Part shown: positions 1-8,175 of the stretch, in pieces | How positions within the stretch are numbered: position 1 is the stretch's first letter | How the letters are laid out: every line of letters begins with the position of its first letter | The notes under the pieces: generated by a model | Database searches by the model: none | The model's input: only the letters and a program-made list of their open reading frames with translations | Told to the model about the DNA's origin: nothing | Source of the DNA: JAIBJN01 sp963775395 | Lineage (GTDB): Bacteria > Actinomycetota > Thermoleophilia > Gaiellales > Gaiellaceae | Assembly: GCA_963775395.1 (NCBI GenBank) | Contig: CAVZIX010000020.1 | Coordinates: 1 to 64,000 of the forward strand | Direction: 5' to 3' | DNA length: 64,000 nt | Program-made: the position numbers and the translations under genes

Positions 1-2043
1 GCGCTCGATGAGGCGCTCCGTGCAGCGGAGCGAGTTGGCGCAGATCGTCGACGTCGGCGCCATCGGGCCCGAGGTCGGGAAGACCGCGCCGTCGAACACG
101 TAGAGGTTCGGCACGTCGTGGGCCGCGCACCAGCGGTCGACGACCGACGTCGCGCGGTCGTCGCCCATGCGCGTCGTCCCGAGCAGGTGCCAGCCCCATT
201 GCGACCAGTCGGCGACGATCGTCTTCGCAGCGCCGGCGGCTTCATGCGCCTCCTTGGCCCTGGCGAGCTGGAACTCGAGGTTCGCATGCATGTCGTCGTC
301 GATCGTGAAGTTGATCTTCGGCGCCGGGATCCCGTCGGCGTCCGTCAGCTCGGGGTCGAGGGTCACGGTGTTCGACTCGTGCGGGAGATCCTCGATGCCG
401 ACGCCCCAGTCGAACGCATGCCCGAGCGTCTCCTCCGTGAGGCCGTGGACGGCCGCGCCCCAGCGCTCGTCGAAGGGCAGCTCGTCGTAGCGGAAGAGGG
501 AGAAGAGCGGTCCGCCGAGCGGCATCACGTCCCACTGGGCGCCGAGCGGGAAACCGTGCGACTCGTCGTGGTCGGCGAACTCGAGTGACAAGAGTTGCGT
601 GCCCCACGGGCCGAGCCAGCCCTCGAGGTCGTCCTCGTAGATCCCGAGCACGCTCATGTACGGGTGGAGCATGAGCCGCTTGCCGACGAGCCCCGAGGAG
701 TTGGCGAGCCCGTCAGGGCCGCCGGAGAGCAGGAGCAGACGGGCGGTGCCGACGCCGTTCCCGGCCACGACCACGACACTCGCCTCCTGGCGCTGCTCGT
801 TCCCGTCGCGGTCGATGTAGATCGCGCCCGTGGCGAGGCCGTTGCCGTTCGTCGTGATCTCGCGGACGCGTGCGCCGGTGACGAGCTTCGCGCCGTGCGC
901 GAGAGCGGAGGGCCACATGGTCGTGTCGGTGGAGCTCTTCGCTCCCTTGGGGCAGCCCCACATGCACGCGCCGGTGCGCTCGCAGGCGGCCTGGTTGTCG
1001 ACCTCTTCCGAGCGGATCGCGTGGGCGGCCGGCCACCAGTGCCAGTTGAGCTCGTTCATTCCCTCGGCAGCGCGCCGACCGATGGCACCGATCGGGAGCG
1101 GCGGGAGGAGCGGCGGCGGCCCCGGCGGGTAGTTGGGGTCGCCCGCCATGCCCGAGATGTGCATTTCCTGGTCGATCCGCTCGTAGTACGGCTTCATCTC
1201 CTCGTAGGAGATGGGCCAGTCGTCCGCGAGCCCGTGCAGCGTCCGCAGCTTGTAGTCCTGCGGTCGGAGCCGCACCCACTGGGCGCAGAAGTGCACGGTG
1301 CTCCCGCCGACGGCGTTGTACATGACCGGCGTGATCGGCGAGCCCGAGACCTCGAGCGGATAGTCCGCGGGATGCTGTCTGACGTTCGGGTTCGGGCTGA
1401 ACTGCGCGTCGGCGACGAGCTCCCACTCGACCTTGTCGCCGGGGAAGTCGGCGGCGTTCTCCCAGCCGCCCTGCTCCAGGCAGACGACCTTGAAGCCGGC
1501 CTCGGCGAGGTGCCGCGCAGCTACGGAGCCGCCCGCGCCGGCGCCGACGATCAGGACGTCTGCCTTCTCGCCGTTTCCCGAGACGGAGAACGAGAGCGGG
1601 GCCGCCGGCTCGACCGGGTCGGGCGGCGGGGGCGGCGTCGTGTTGATCGCGCCTCGCGCGTAGACCGGGTCGAGCAGCCCGTCGCGCAGGTCGTACTCGG
1701 CCTCGTCCGAGAAGGGAGGACGCTTGCCCTGGCCCGGGTAGCGGATCCGCTTCCGGATCTTGAGGTTCATGTAGTAGCCGCCCGAGGCGATCTGGGCGAG
1801 CGCCGAGAAGCCGTCGGGGTCCTCGGCATGCAGGCGCCGCGCCTCCGCCTCCGGTTCCTTCCCGGCAGCACCGTCGAGCACGGCCTCGAGCGGCTCGACG
1901 AGGTCGGGCCGCGCGGTCAGCGCGCGGTCGAGCCACTTCTCGGCCGAGCCCGCCTCGCTGGCCGCCGGCATCTCGTCGGTGGCCGGGATGAGGACGTCGG
2001 CGAGCGCCCAGAAGGTGGCGCGCTGCGTGTCGGTGAGTGCCAC
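1..2043 (-). CDS. GMC-family FAD oxidoreductase with N-terminal subunit-3-like domain (3' end cut by window)
   Basis: Glucose-methanol-choline type flavoprotein, predicted to oxidise an alcohol, sugar or similar hydroxyl substrate. The frame is open from a GTG at 2043 to the window edge (681 codons, no stop), so the C-terminus is missing. The first ~130 residues resemble gluconate 2-dehydrogenase subunit 3. They are followed by a Rossmann FAD motif (DVLIVGAGAGGSVAARHL) near residue 170 and the C-terminal motifs HLLGTTRMG and FPTSGPMAPTSTI. In GMC enzymes the last motif normally carries a catalytic Asn or His just before or within the APT/NPT triplet; here it reads P-M-A-P-T. It is the last gene of a minus-strand operon and starts 2 bases past the LLM stop codon. 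The substrate is unknown. Confidence 0.88.
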   Translation of the reverse strand, partial: MALTDTQRATFWALADVLIPATDEMPAASEAGSAEKWLDRALTARPDLVEPLEAVLDGAAGKEPEAEARRLHAEDPDGFSALAQIASGGYYMNLKIRKRIRYPGQGKRPPFSDEAEYDLRDGLLDPVYARGAINTTPPPPPDPVEPAAPLSFSVSGNGEKADVLIVGAGAGGSVAARHLAEAGFKVVCLEQGGWENAADFPGDKVEWELVADAQFSPNPNVRQHPADYPLEVSGSPITPVMYNAVGGSTVHFCAQWVRLRPQDYKLRTLHGLADDWPISYEEMKPYYERIDQEMHISGMAGDPNYPPGPPPLLPPLPIGAIGRRAAEGMNELNWHWWPAAHAIRSEEVDNQAACERTGACMWGCPKGAKSSTDTTMWPSALAHGAKLVTGARVREITTNGNGLATGAIYIDRDGNEQRQEASVVVVAGNGVGTARLLLLSGGPDGLANSSGLVGKRLMLHPYMSVLGIYEDDLEGWLGPWGTQLLSLEFADHDESHGFPLGAQWDVMPLGGPLFSLFRYDELPFDERWGAAVHGLTEETLGHAFDWGVGIEDLPHESNTVTLDPELTDADGIPAPKINFTIDDDMHANLEFQLARAKEAHEAAGAAKTIVADWSQWGWHLLGTTRMGDDRATSVVDRWCAAHDVPNLYVFDGAVFPTSGPMAPTSTICANSLRCTERLIER

Positions 2044-2045
2044 GG

Positions 2046-3089
2046 CTAGTTGAACGCCGGCATGACCTCGTCGGCGATCAGCTTGAGCTGGGCGTTGACG
2101 TCGGGGACGTCGACCTCCCGCTGCGCGAAGAGCTTGAGGATGTAGGGGTCGGTGATGCAGCAGATCATGTGGTTGACCCCCGCCGACTCCATCTCCTTGA
2201 TCTGCGCCACGCACTCCTCCGGCGTGCCGGCGATCGAGAGCTTCCCGGCGATCTCCGGCGTGGTCATCTCGTACGCCTTCTCGAGGTCGCCGGTGCCGAG
2301 CACCTCGACGATCGCCTTCGTCTCGGCCGGGTCGATGTCGTGCGCCTCGAACTGCTCGTCGGGCTGGGAGGAGAGGTAGAAGGTGACGATGGCCCGCGCG
2401 GCCGTTTTGGCCTTCTCGGAGTCGGGGCCGCAGGTCATGACGCACCAGGCGCCGATGTCGAGATCCTCGAAGTTCCGGCCGGCCTGCTCGGCGCCGATCT
2501 TCACGTTCTCGACGACGTAGTCGTACCACTGCTTGTTGTAGCCCAGCGCGCTGTGGACGCCGTCGGAGACCTCGCCGGCGAGCTGCATCGACTTGGGGCC
2601 GCGCATGGCGCCGATGTAGATGGGCAAGCGCTCCTGCACCGGCCGCGCGAACGTGAACAGGCCGGCGTACTTGTGGAACTGGCCGTCGTAGGTGATCACG
2701 CCCTCGTCGAGGAAGGTGCGCATGACCTCGTGCGCCTCCTTGACGCGCGAGAACGGCTTGATCGTCTTCCAGTCGACGCCGTACTGCGTGAGCATGCCGA
2801 AGTTGCCGCAGGAGATGACGCCCTCCGCCCGGCCGCCGGTCAGCTCGTCGAGGGTGGCGAGCGCCTGGCAGATGAGCGTCGGCTCGCGCAGGTAGACGCT
2901 GGAGAGGTTGGGCCCGAAGCGGACGTTCTTCGTCTTGTCGGCCGCAGCCGCATACAGCAGCCAGAGATCCTTGTGCCAGGTCTCGTCGGCCGCGTAGCAC
3001 GCGTAGTACCCGTTCTCGTCGGCCGTCTTGATGTGCTCGAGCGAATCGGTGAGCGGGTAGTCGAGCAGCGTCGTAAAGCTGAACTTCAT
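2046..3089 (-). CDS. LLM-class flavin/F420-dependent oxidoreductase
   Basis: Luciferase-like monooxygenase fold protein of 347 residues, a normal length. The N-terminus (MKFSFTTLLDYPLTDSLEHI), the central NVRFGPNLSSVYLREP stretch and the RLPIYIGAMRGPKSMQLAGE segment are typical of the F420-dependent branch that includes methylene-tetrahydromethanopterin reductase-like proteins. Cofactor F420 rather than FMN is inferred from this resemblance. The ATG at 3089 overlaps the stop of the preceding 89-residue gene (ATGA), indicating translational coupling. It sits between a GlcD/CCG oxidoreductase module and a GMC oxidoreductase, so it probably takes part in stepwise oxidation of one substrate, which the sequence does not identify. 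Confidence 0.85.
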   Translation of the reverse strand: MKFSFTTLLDYPLTDSLEHIKTADENGYYACYAADETWHKDLWLLYAAAADKTKNVRFGPNLSSVYLREPTLICQALATLDELTGGRAEGVISCGNFGMLTQYGVDWKTIKPFSRVKEAHEVMRTFLDEGVITYDGQFHKYAGLFTFARPVQERLPIYIGAMRGPKSMQLAGEVSDGVHSALGYNKQWYDYVVENVKIGAEQAGRNFEDLDIGAWCVMTCGPDSEKAKTAARAIVTFYLSSQPDEQFEAHDIDPAETKAIVEVLGTGDLEKAYEMTTPEIAGKLSIAGTPEECVAQIKEMESAGVNHMICCITDPYILKLFAQREVDVPDVNAQLKLIADEVMPAFN

Positions 3090-3355
3090 GCCTGGCCCTC
3101 CTCGGCCTCGATTTCCTCCAGGAGCTCCTCGGCGGAGAGGACGCTGTCCGCGAAGTGGTCGTGCATCCACGCCAGGTGCTCCCAACGGCTTTCGACGATC
3201 CGCAGCGTGTCCCAGGCCGGGATGTCCTGCTGCGGGGTGTGCTCCGTCATCAGCGACGGGTCGACCTCGTAGATGTGCTCGAAGCGCATGACGACGTCGT
3301 CCTTGATGCGCTGCGCCTCGGGCGGCTTCTGCGCCGCGAGCCTGAAGCCGATCAC
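3086..3355 (-). CDS. 89-residue hypothetical protein in the oxidoreductase operon
   Basis: I do not recognise this protein. It begins at a GTG (3353-3355) that overlaps the upstream flavoprotein stop (GTGA), and its own TGA overlaps the next gene's ATG (ATGA). Coupling on both sides makes it very likely real. It is hydrophilic, with no membrane segment or signal peptide. The middle is rich in Glu, Asp, His and Trp (RFEHIYEV, WDTLRIVESRWEHLAWMHDH), and the C-terminus is an acidic helix ending ELLEEIEAEEGQA. Its size and position suggest a small subunit or assembly partner of the neighbouring FAD/Fe-S enzyme. That role is inference only. Confidence 0.75.
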   Translation of the reverse strand: MIGFRLAAQKPPEAQRIKDDVVMRFEHIYEVDPSLMTEHTPQQDIPAWDTLRIVESRWEHLAWMHDHFADSVLSAEELLEEIEAEEGQA

Positions 3356-4857
3356 GACTCCTCCTCGTAGGCCTCGTCGAGCAGGTACTTGCCCGGGTTC
3401 ATGATGTTGTTCGGGTCGAGCGTGCGCTTGATCTGCTTCATGACCTCGAACCCTCCGCCCAGCTCGAGCGGGACGAGGTCGACCTCGCCCTCGCGGCACG
3501 AGCCGTGGCAGGCGGAGATGGAGCCACCGTGCTCGATGGCGATGCGGGCGATCTCCCGCTTCGCCTCGACCCAGGCGGCCCAGCTCTCCTCGTCCCACTG
3601 CATCTCCCAGATGCCGATGTCGATCTCCGTCAGGTAGTCGCCCCAGGATTTGAAGGCGCCGTTCGTGTACGCGAACATGCCCCAGTCGTCGAACATGTCG
3701 AAGCGCTCGCGCAGATCTGCGGCGATCGCGTGCCACTTCTCCCGCACCGCCGGCAGCTGCGAATAGAGGATCGACGCGTCCTCGCAGTGCCAGCTCATGG
3801 GCACGACTTGGTCGTTCTTGAGCCGGCCGTGCAGCGGCGTCGCGTAGCGGTCGTGGCGCGACGCCCAGTCGCCCTGGGAGATCTCGTCGCCGAGGTACTC
3901 GCCGCCCGAGGCCTTGCCGATCTTCAGCATCCGCTTCGCCGAGGCGCGGACCTCGTCCTCGTTCCCGTACATGGCCACCGCGACCACGCCCTTCACCCAG
4001 TCGGGCTGCGGGATGTAGGCCTCGTCGTCGCGGCGGAGGTACCGGATCTTCCACTCGTCGAAGAGCACGACGCCGGCCAGCGTGGCCGCGCCCGAGCGGG
4101 CGAAGTCGCCGGTCGCCCGCCAGGCGTCCTCGTAGGAGCGGTACGCGTAGAAGGCAGAGAACTCGGCCTCGGGGCGCTTGACCAGCTCGAGCGTCGCCTC
4201 GGTCGTGATGCCGAGCGTGCCCTGGTGCCCCATGAACAGGTGCTTGAGCTGGTAGCCGCTCGACGACTTGCGCACCTTCCGCCCGCCGCCGTCGCCGACG
4301 CGGATGATGTCGCCGGTCGGGAGGACGAGCTCGAAGCTGATGACGAGGTCGCGCGTGTGGCCGTAGCGGCCGCCGATCAGCGACCAGCCGCTCGTCCCGA
4401 TGCGACCGCCGACGAGCGAGCACGGGTACGAGGCCGGGTTGTCCGGATAGATGAAGCCGTGGGGCCTCAGCTCCTCGGAGAGCTTGAGCATGTTGATCCC
4501 CGGCTGCACCGTGACCGTGCGGTCCTCGAGGTCGAGCTCGAGGATCCTGTTCATCAGCTTCACGTCGACGATGATCCCGTGCTTCAGCGGCACGGCCCCG
4601 TCGGTCAGCCCGGTGCCGCCCGCGCGGGGGACGACGGGGATCCGCTCGCGGTTGGCGAGCTTGACGACCTCGGCGATCTGCTCGGCCGAGGTGGGGAGTA
4701 CGACGGCGTCGGGCGCGAACTCGTCCCAGCGGTGGACCGGGAAGGGCGAGGGCACGCGTGCGCGGTTGAAGCGCGCCGAGCGGCCGGTGAAGACGTGCTC
4801 CTCGCCGCAGATCTGGACGAGCTCGTCGAGGATGCCGTCGGCGATCGCGGTCGCCAT
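3352..4857 (-). CDS. FAD-binding oxidase, GlcD/D-2-hydroxyacid dehydrogenase type
   Basis: Protein of 501 residues of the vanillyl-alcohol-oxidase/PCMH superfamily. The FAD-binding half contains VVLPTSAEQIAEVVKLANRE, PVVPRAGGTGLTDGAVPLKH and the GTLGITTEATLELVKRPEA stretch. The C-terminal cap ends with the classic DPNNIMNPGKYLLDE motif of GlcD and D-lactate dehydrogenases. It probably oxidises a 2-hydroxyacid or related substrate and passes electrons to the Fe-S/CCG protein encoded just upstream. The two genes overlap by one base (TGATG). The next gene starts in GTGA overlap with its stop. Substrate candidates are glycolate, D-lactate or another hydroxyacid, and nothing in the sequence separates them. 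Confidence 0.88.
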   Translation of the reverse strand: MATAIADGILDELVQICGEEHVFTGRSARFNRARVPSPFPVHRWDEFAPDAVVLPTSAEQIAEVVKLANRERIPVVPRAGGTGLTDGAVPLKHGIIVDVKLMNRILELDLEDRTVTVQPGINMLKLSEELRPHGFIYPDNPASYPCSLVGGRIGTSGWSLIGGRYGHTRDLVISFELVLPTGDIIRVGDGGGRKVRKSSSGYQLKHLFMGHQGTLGITTEATLELVKRPEAEFSAFYAYRSYEDAWRATGDFARSGAATLAGVVLFDEWKIRYLRRDDEAYIPQPDWVKGVVAVAMYGNEDEVRASAKRMLKIGKASGGEYLGDEISQGDWASRHDRYATPLHGRLKNDQVVPMSWHCEDASILYSQLPAVREKWHAIAADLRERFDMFDDWGMFAYTNGAFKSWGDYLTEIDIGIWEMQWDEESWAAWVEAKREIARIAIEHGGSISACHGSCREGEVDLVPLELGGGFEVMKQIKRTLDPNNIMNPGKYLLDEAYEEES

Positions 4858-6080
4858 CAGACTTCGATCCCCGCAGAGACGGCGACCAGCTCCATCAGGT
4901 CGACGACCTCGACGTCCTGCTTCTCGCCCTGCTCGGTGAGCGGGCGCTCCGACCACACGCAGGCGGAGACGAGCGTGTCGATCTCGAGCGCCTTGGCCTT
5001 CTCCACGCGTCGGCGGCTGATCTCGGCAGTCAGGTCGGGCCGCTCGATCCCGAGGCCCGCGCCGGCGCCCGAGCAGTACGACCACTGGGTCACGTGGTCG
5101 ACGTCCTTGAACGTCAGGCCCGGGATCGCCCGCAGGATCTCGCGCGGCTCCTTGTGGATGCCCTTGCGCTTGTTCAGCCGGCAGGCGTCGTGGTAGGTCG
5201 CCACGCGCTCGATGGGCTCGGTGAGCTCGAGCTTGCCCTCGCGGATCAGTTCGGCGACGAGCTCGACCACGAGGACGATCTCGAAGTCGTAGTCCTCGCC
5301 GAAGTAGCGCGGATAGTCCTCCGTGAAGGAGATGTAGTCGTGCGGGTCGAGCACGAGGATCCGCTTCGCGCCGACAGCGCGCCAGTCGGCGACATTGTGC
5401 TCGGCGAAGCGCCGCGCTTGATCCACGTAGCCCATTTCCGCGGCGGGCCCGCCGCAGCACCACTGCTCCTGCATGAGGCCGAACTCGACGCCGGCCCTCT
5501 TGAGGATCTGCGCCACGGCGCGGGGGACGCTCGTGCGGTAGAAGGCCGCCTCGCAGTCGCAGAAGAGGACGGTCTCCCCGCCAACCGGCAGGTCGAGGCC
5601 CGCGGCCCAGTCGGCCACGTGCTCCTGTGAGACCGGCGTCCCGTTGAGGACGGGCTCGTTCTTGCGCTCGTCGGTGAGCTCGTTCCACCGCTGCCAGTGC
5701 GGCTGGTGGATGCCGTTGTCGACCGCGAGCGCGCGCACGGCCTTGACGAGGTCGACCGTCCGCGTGCGGAAGCGGTAGAAGTCGCCGGTGAAGAGCGTGT
5801 TCGGGCAGCGCAGCTCGCACGCGCCGCACTGCGTGCAGTGGACGTAGTCGCGGGCCACGTCCTCGATCGTGAGGTGGCCCTTCTCCATCGCCACGACATT
5901 CGCGTGGAAGGAGGTGGGGGTATGGGCCTCGTCGCGCGTGACCTGCATGACCGGGCAGACCTCGCGGCAGAACTTGTGCCCCGACGAGTAGCAGTTGTAG
6001 GCCGCGTTGCGCCACTCCGCCACGAACTCGGCGGTGCGCTCGTCGGTCCCCCCGGAGTCGCTGACCTGCTCGGTAGCCAT
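4857..6080 (-). CDS. (Fe-S)-binding heterodisulfide-reductase-like protein (GlcF/GlpC type)
   Basis: Protein of 407 residues with a ferredoxin-like N-terminus. One cysteine cluster is CREVC near residue 40 and a complete CTQCGACELRC motif lies near residue 90. Two cysteine-rich CCG-type domains follow: the first contains CDCEAAF and WCCGGPAAEMG, the second YHDACRL and a degenerate YCSGAGAG in place of CCG. This is the electron-transfer partner expected for the GlcD-like flavoprotein directly downstream. The ATG at 6080 has a strong AAGGAGG ribosome-binding site. It is the first gene of the operon, divergent from the amidotransferase-like gene at 6129. Confidence 0.87.
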   Translation of the reverse strand: MATEQVSDSGGTDERTAEFVAEWRNAAYNCYSSGHKFCREVCPVMQVTRDEAHTPTSFHANVVAMEKGHLTIEDVARDYVHCTQCGACELRCPNTLFTGDFYRFRTRTVDLVKAVRALAVDNGIHQPHWQRWNELTDERKNEPVLNGTPVSQEHVADWAAGLDLPVGGETVLFCDCEAAFYRTSVPRAVAQILKRAGVEFGLMQEQWCCGGPAAEMGYVDQARRFAEHNVADWRAVGAKRILVLDPHDYISFTEDYPRYFGEDYDFEIVLVVELVAELIREGKLELTEPIERVATYHDACRLNKRKGIHKEPREILRAIPGLTFKDVDHVTQWSYCSGAGAGLGIERPDLTAEISRRRVEKAKALEIDTLVSACVWSERPLTEQGEKQDVEVVDLMELVAVSAGIEV

Positions 6081-6128
6081 TCGCCTCCTTCGCTGGGTTG
6101 CGGCGACTCTAGGGCGACTGCGATAGAA

Positions 6129-6899
6129 ATGTCCAGTCACATGGGCCACAGAGCGAAACCCGTCATCGGCCTCTCGCTGGGCCTGCACGACTTCGGCGAC
6201 TACGCCGCGGTCGGCTTCCAGCGCCCGGTCGCGCTTGCGGGCGGCGTCGGGCTCGGTCTCCCGCGCGTCAACGGGCACCTCGAGGACGCACTCGACGTGT
6301 GCGATGGGATCCTTCTGGGCGGCGGCAGGGACATCGACCCTTCGCGCTACGGCCAGGAGCCGACCGAGCACCTCGCGCCGACCGAGCCGCTTCGCGACGT
6401 CTTCGAGCTCGAGCTCGCGGAGCGTGCGCTCGATCGCGGGCTGCCCATTCTCGGGATGTGCCGCGGGATCCAGATCCTCAACATCACCCTCGGGGGCACG
6501 CTCGTCCAGGACGTATCGGTCAAGCCCGAGTGGGCCGAGCACCCTTCCGACCCGGGCTGGAAGGCCTGGAAGGAAGTCGAACGCTCGTCGCTCGAGGGCT
6601 CCGACGAGGTGCCGCCGCACCCGCGCCACCCCATCTCTATCGAGCCCGGGAGCAGGCTGCATCGGGCGCTCGGGGTGGCGGAGATCGAGGTCGACAGCTT
6701 CCACCACCAGGCGCTCGACGAGGTCGCTTCCGACCTGCGGGTGGTCGCGACCGCTCCCGACGGCGTCGTCGAAGCGGTCGAGATGAACGGGGACGCCTAC
6801 GTGCTCGCCGTCCAGTGGGAGCTTCAGGAGGAGTGGCGGGTGGATCGCCGCTTCCTCGAGCCGTTCGCACAGTTCGTCTCGGCAGCAGCGGAACGCTAG
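6129..6899 (+). CDS. Peptidase C26 / gamma-glutamyl-GABA hydrolase-like protein
   Basis: Class-I glutamine amidotransferase-like hydrolase of 256 residues (PuuD family), predicted to cleave gamma-glutamyl amide bonds. Visible motifs are the DGILLGGGRDIDPSRYG loop, the nucleophile elbow GMCRGIQILN with Cys near residue 117, and SFHHQALDEVA. The usual C-terminal W-H-P-E, which supplies the catalytic His and Glu, reads V-Q-W-E-L-Q here. The active site is therefore altered or uses another His. An alternative start is the ATG at 6141. Because a gamma-glutamylmethylamide pathway lies in the same window, hydrolysis of a gamma-glutamyl amine is an attractive guess, but it is not shown by the sequence. 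Confidence 0.85.
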   Translation: MSSHMGHRAKPVIGLSLGLHDFGDYAAVGFQRPVALAGGVGLGLPRVNGHLEDALDVCDGILLGGGRDIDPSRYGQEPTEHLAPTEPLRDVFELELAERALDRGLPILGMCRGIQILNITLGGTLVQDVSVKPEWAEHPSDPGWKAWKEVERSSLEGSDEVPPHPRHPISIEPGSRLHRALGVAEIEVDSFHHQALDEVASDLRVVATAPDGVVEAVEMNGDAYVLAVQWELQEEWRVDRRFLEPFAQFVSAAAER

Positions 6900-6932
6900 A
6901 TGTCCGGCTGGCGGCTCGGGTCGGGCATCTAG

Positions 6933-7793
6933 GTGGGGATCCTCCTCGGCCTCACGGCCGCGTTGTCGTGGGGCTTGGCCGACTACTTCGCGGCGCTGGC
7001 CTCGCGTCGCACCGGCTCGTTCAGAGTGGTGCTCGGCTTCCACCTCGCGGCGATGGTCCTCCTCGCACTGCTCCTCGTGGTCACCGGGGAGGGCCTCTCG
7101 GACGTCTCGGGAGGCGACCTGGCGTGGTTCGCGTTCCTCGGAGTCCTGGGCGGGGTGTCCTATCTCGCCTTCTACCAGGCGCTCGCCATCGGGCCGATCT
7201 CGATCGTGAGCCCGATCGTCTCCGCCTACGCGGCGGTGACCGTGGTTTGCGCCGTGCTGATCGGAGGAGAGCGCCTCGCCGGCGGCGAGACCGCGGCAAT
7301 CGTGGTCGTCATCCTCGGCGTCCTGCTCGCCTCCTCCGATCTCGCGCAGACGCGGCACCTGGAGCGGGTCGCGCTCCTCGGGATCCTGCTCGCCCTCTCA
7401 ACGGCGGTCGTGATCGGCGCCTTCGTCTACGGCGTCGCCTACTTCAGCGCGGAGTACGGCTGGCTCGTGCCCATCTTCCTGGCGCGCGGCTTCTCGACGC
7501 TCTTCCTCATGCTCGTCTCGCTTCGCGGCGGCGAGTGGCGCTTCACCGATCGCTCACCGCGGCTCCTGATGACGATCGCCGGCATCGCCGTCGTCGACAC
7601 GCTGGGCTACGTGGCGTTCAACTTCGGCGTCCGTCATGCGGACACGTCCGTCGTGGCCACGGCGGCGGCGCCCTACGCCGTCGTCCCGATCGTCGCGGGC
7701 GTCTTCCTGCTTCACGAGCGGCCGCGCACGACCCAGTGGGCCGGGATCGGGCTCGTGATCGCCGGCCTGGTGCTGCTCGGCCTGGTTTCCTGA
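6933..7793 (+). CDS. EamA/DMT-superfamily permease
   Basis: Integral membrane protein of 286 residues with about ten hydrophobic segments in two repeated halves, as in drug/metabolite transporters. Examples are GILLGLTAALSWGLADYFAA at the start and TQWAGIGLVIAGLVLLGLVS at the end. Start is the GTG at 6933, 33 bases after the preceding gene, so the two are probably co-transcribed. The permease would move a small metabolite across the cytoplasmic membrane. Its substrate cannot be read from sequence. Confidence 0.85.
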   Translation: MGILLGLTAALSWGLADYFAALASRRTGSFRVVLGFHLAAMVLLALLLVVTGEGLSDVSGGDLAWFAFLGVLGGVSYLAFYQALAIGPISIVSPIVSAYAAVTVVCAVLIGGERLAGGETAAIVVVILGVLLASSDLAQTRHLERVALLGILLALSTAVVIGAFVYGVAYFSAEYGWLVPIFLARGFSTLFLMLVSLRGGEWRFTDRSPRLLMTIAGIAVVDTLGYVAFNFGVRHADTSVVATAAAPYAVVPIVAGVFLLHERPRTTQWAGIGLVIAGLVLLGLVS

Positions 7794-7845
7794 CCTTTCG
7801 GCCCGGGTATTTCGAGTCTGCGCCCGTCCGAAAGGAGGAACCGCA

Positions 7846-8175
7846 ATGTTGGACGAAACTCAGCTTCGAGCCTTGTTGGGCCGCGACGTCGTCGACAGCG
7901 ACGGAAAGTCGATCGGCAACCTCGAGACCTATTTCGCCGACCGGAACACCGGAAGGCCCGAGTGGATCGGGGTCTTCGCCGGAACGTTCCGGCAGCATCA
8001 CTTCCTGGTGCCCGTCGAGGGAGCCGTGAGCGAGGGCACGGCGGTCCGCATCCCGTGGACGAAGGAGCAGGTGAAGGACGCTCCCGAGTACCGCGACCCC
8101 GAGGAGAGCATCCCGGAGGAGCTTGAGCGCGAGGCCTACCGGCACTTCGGCCTCCAGCCGGCCGTTTCCAGCTAG
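7846..8175 (+). CDS. PRC-barrel domain protein
   Basis: Protein of 109 residues beginning LDETQLRALLGRDVVDSDGK, a standard PRC-barrel opening, and continuing through a compact beta-rich domain (GRPEWIGVFAG, HHFLVPVEGA). The C-terminal ~30 residues are acidic and helical. The ATG has a strong AAAGGAGG site. The gene end overlaps the convergent hydrolase gene by 4 bases. PRC-barrel proteins often act as scaffolds or stress-associated small proteins in actinobacteria. No specific partner is apparent. Confidence 0.85.
   Translation: MLDETQLRALLGRDVVDSDGKSIGNLETYFADRNTGRPEWIGVFAGTFRQHHFLVPVEGAVSEGTAVRIPWTKEQVKDAPEYRDPEESIPEELEREAYRHFGLQPAVSS

Noticed and set aside
4857..7358. Very long minus-strand frame extending the Fe-S protein upstream to 7358
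   Set aside because: The part above 6080 is antisense to two well-supported plus-strand genes. The ATG at 6080 has a strong ribosome-binding site and fits the family N-terminus.
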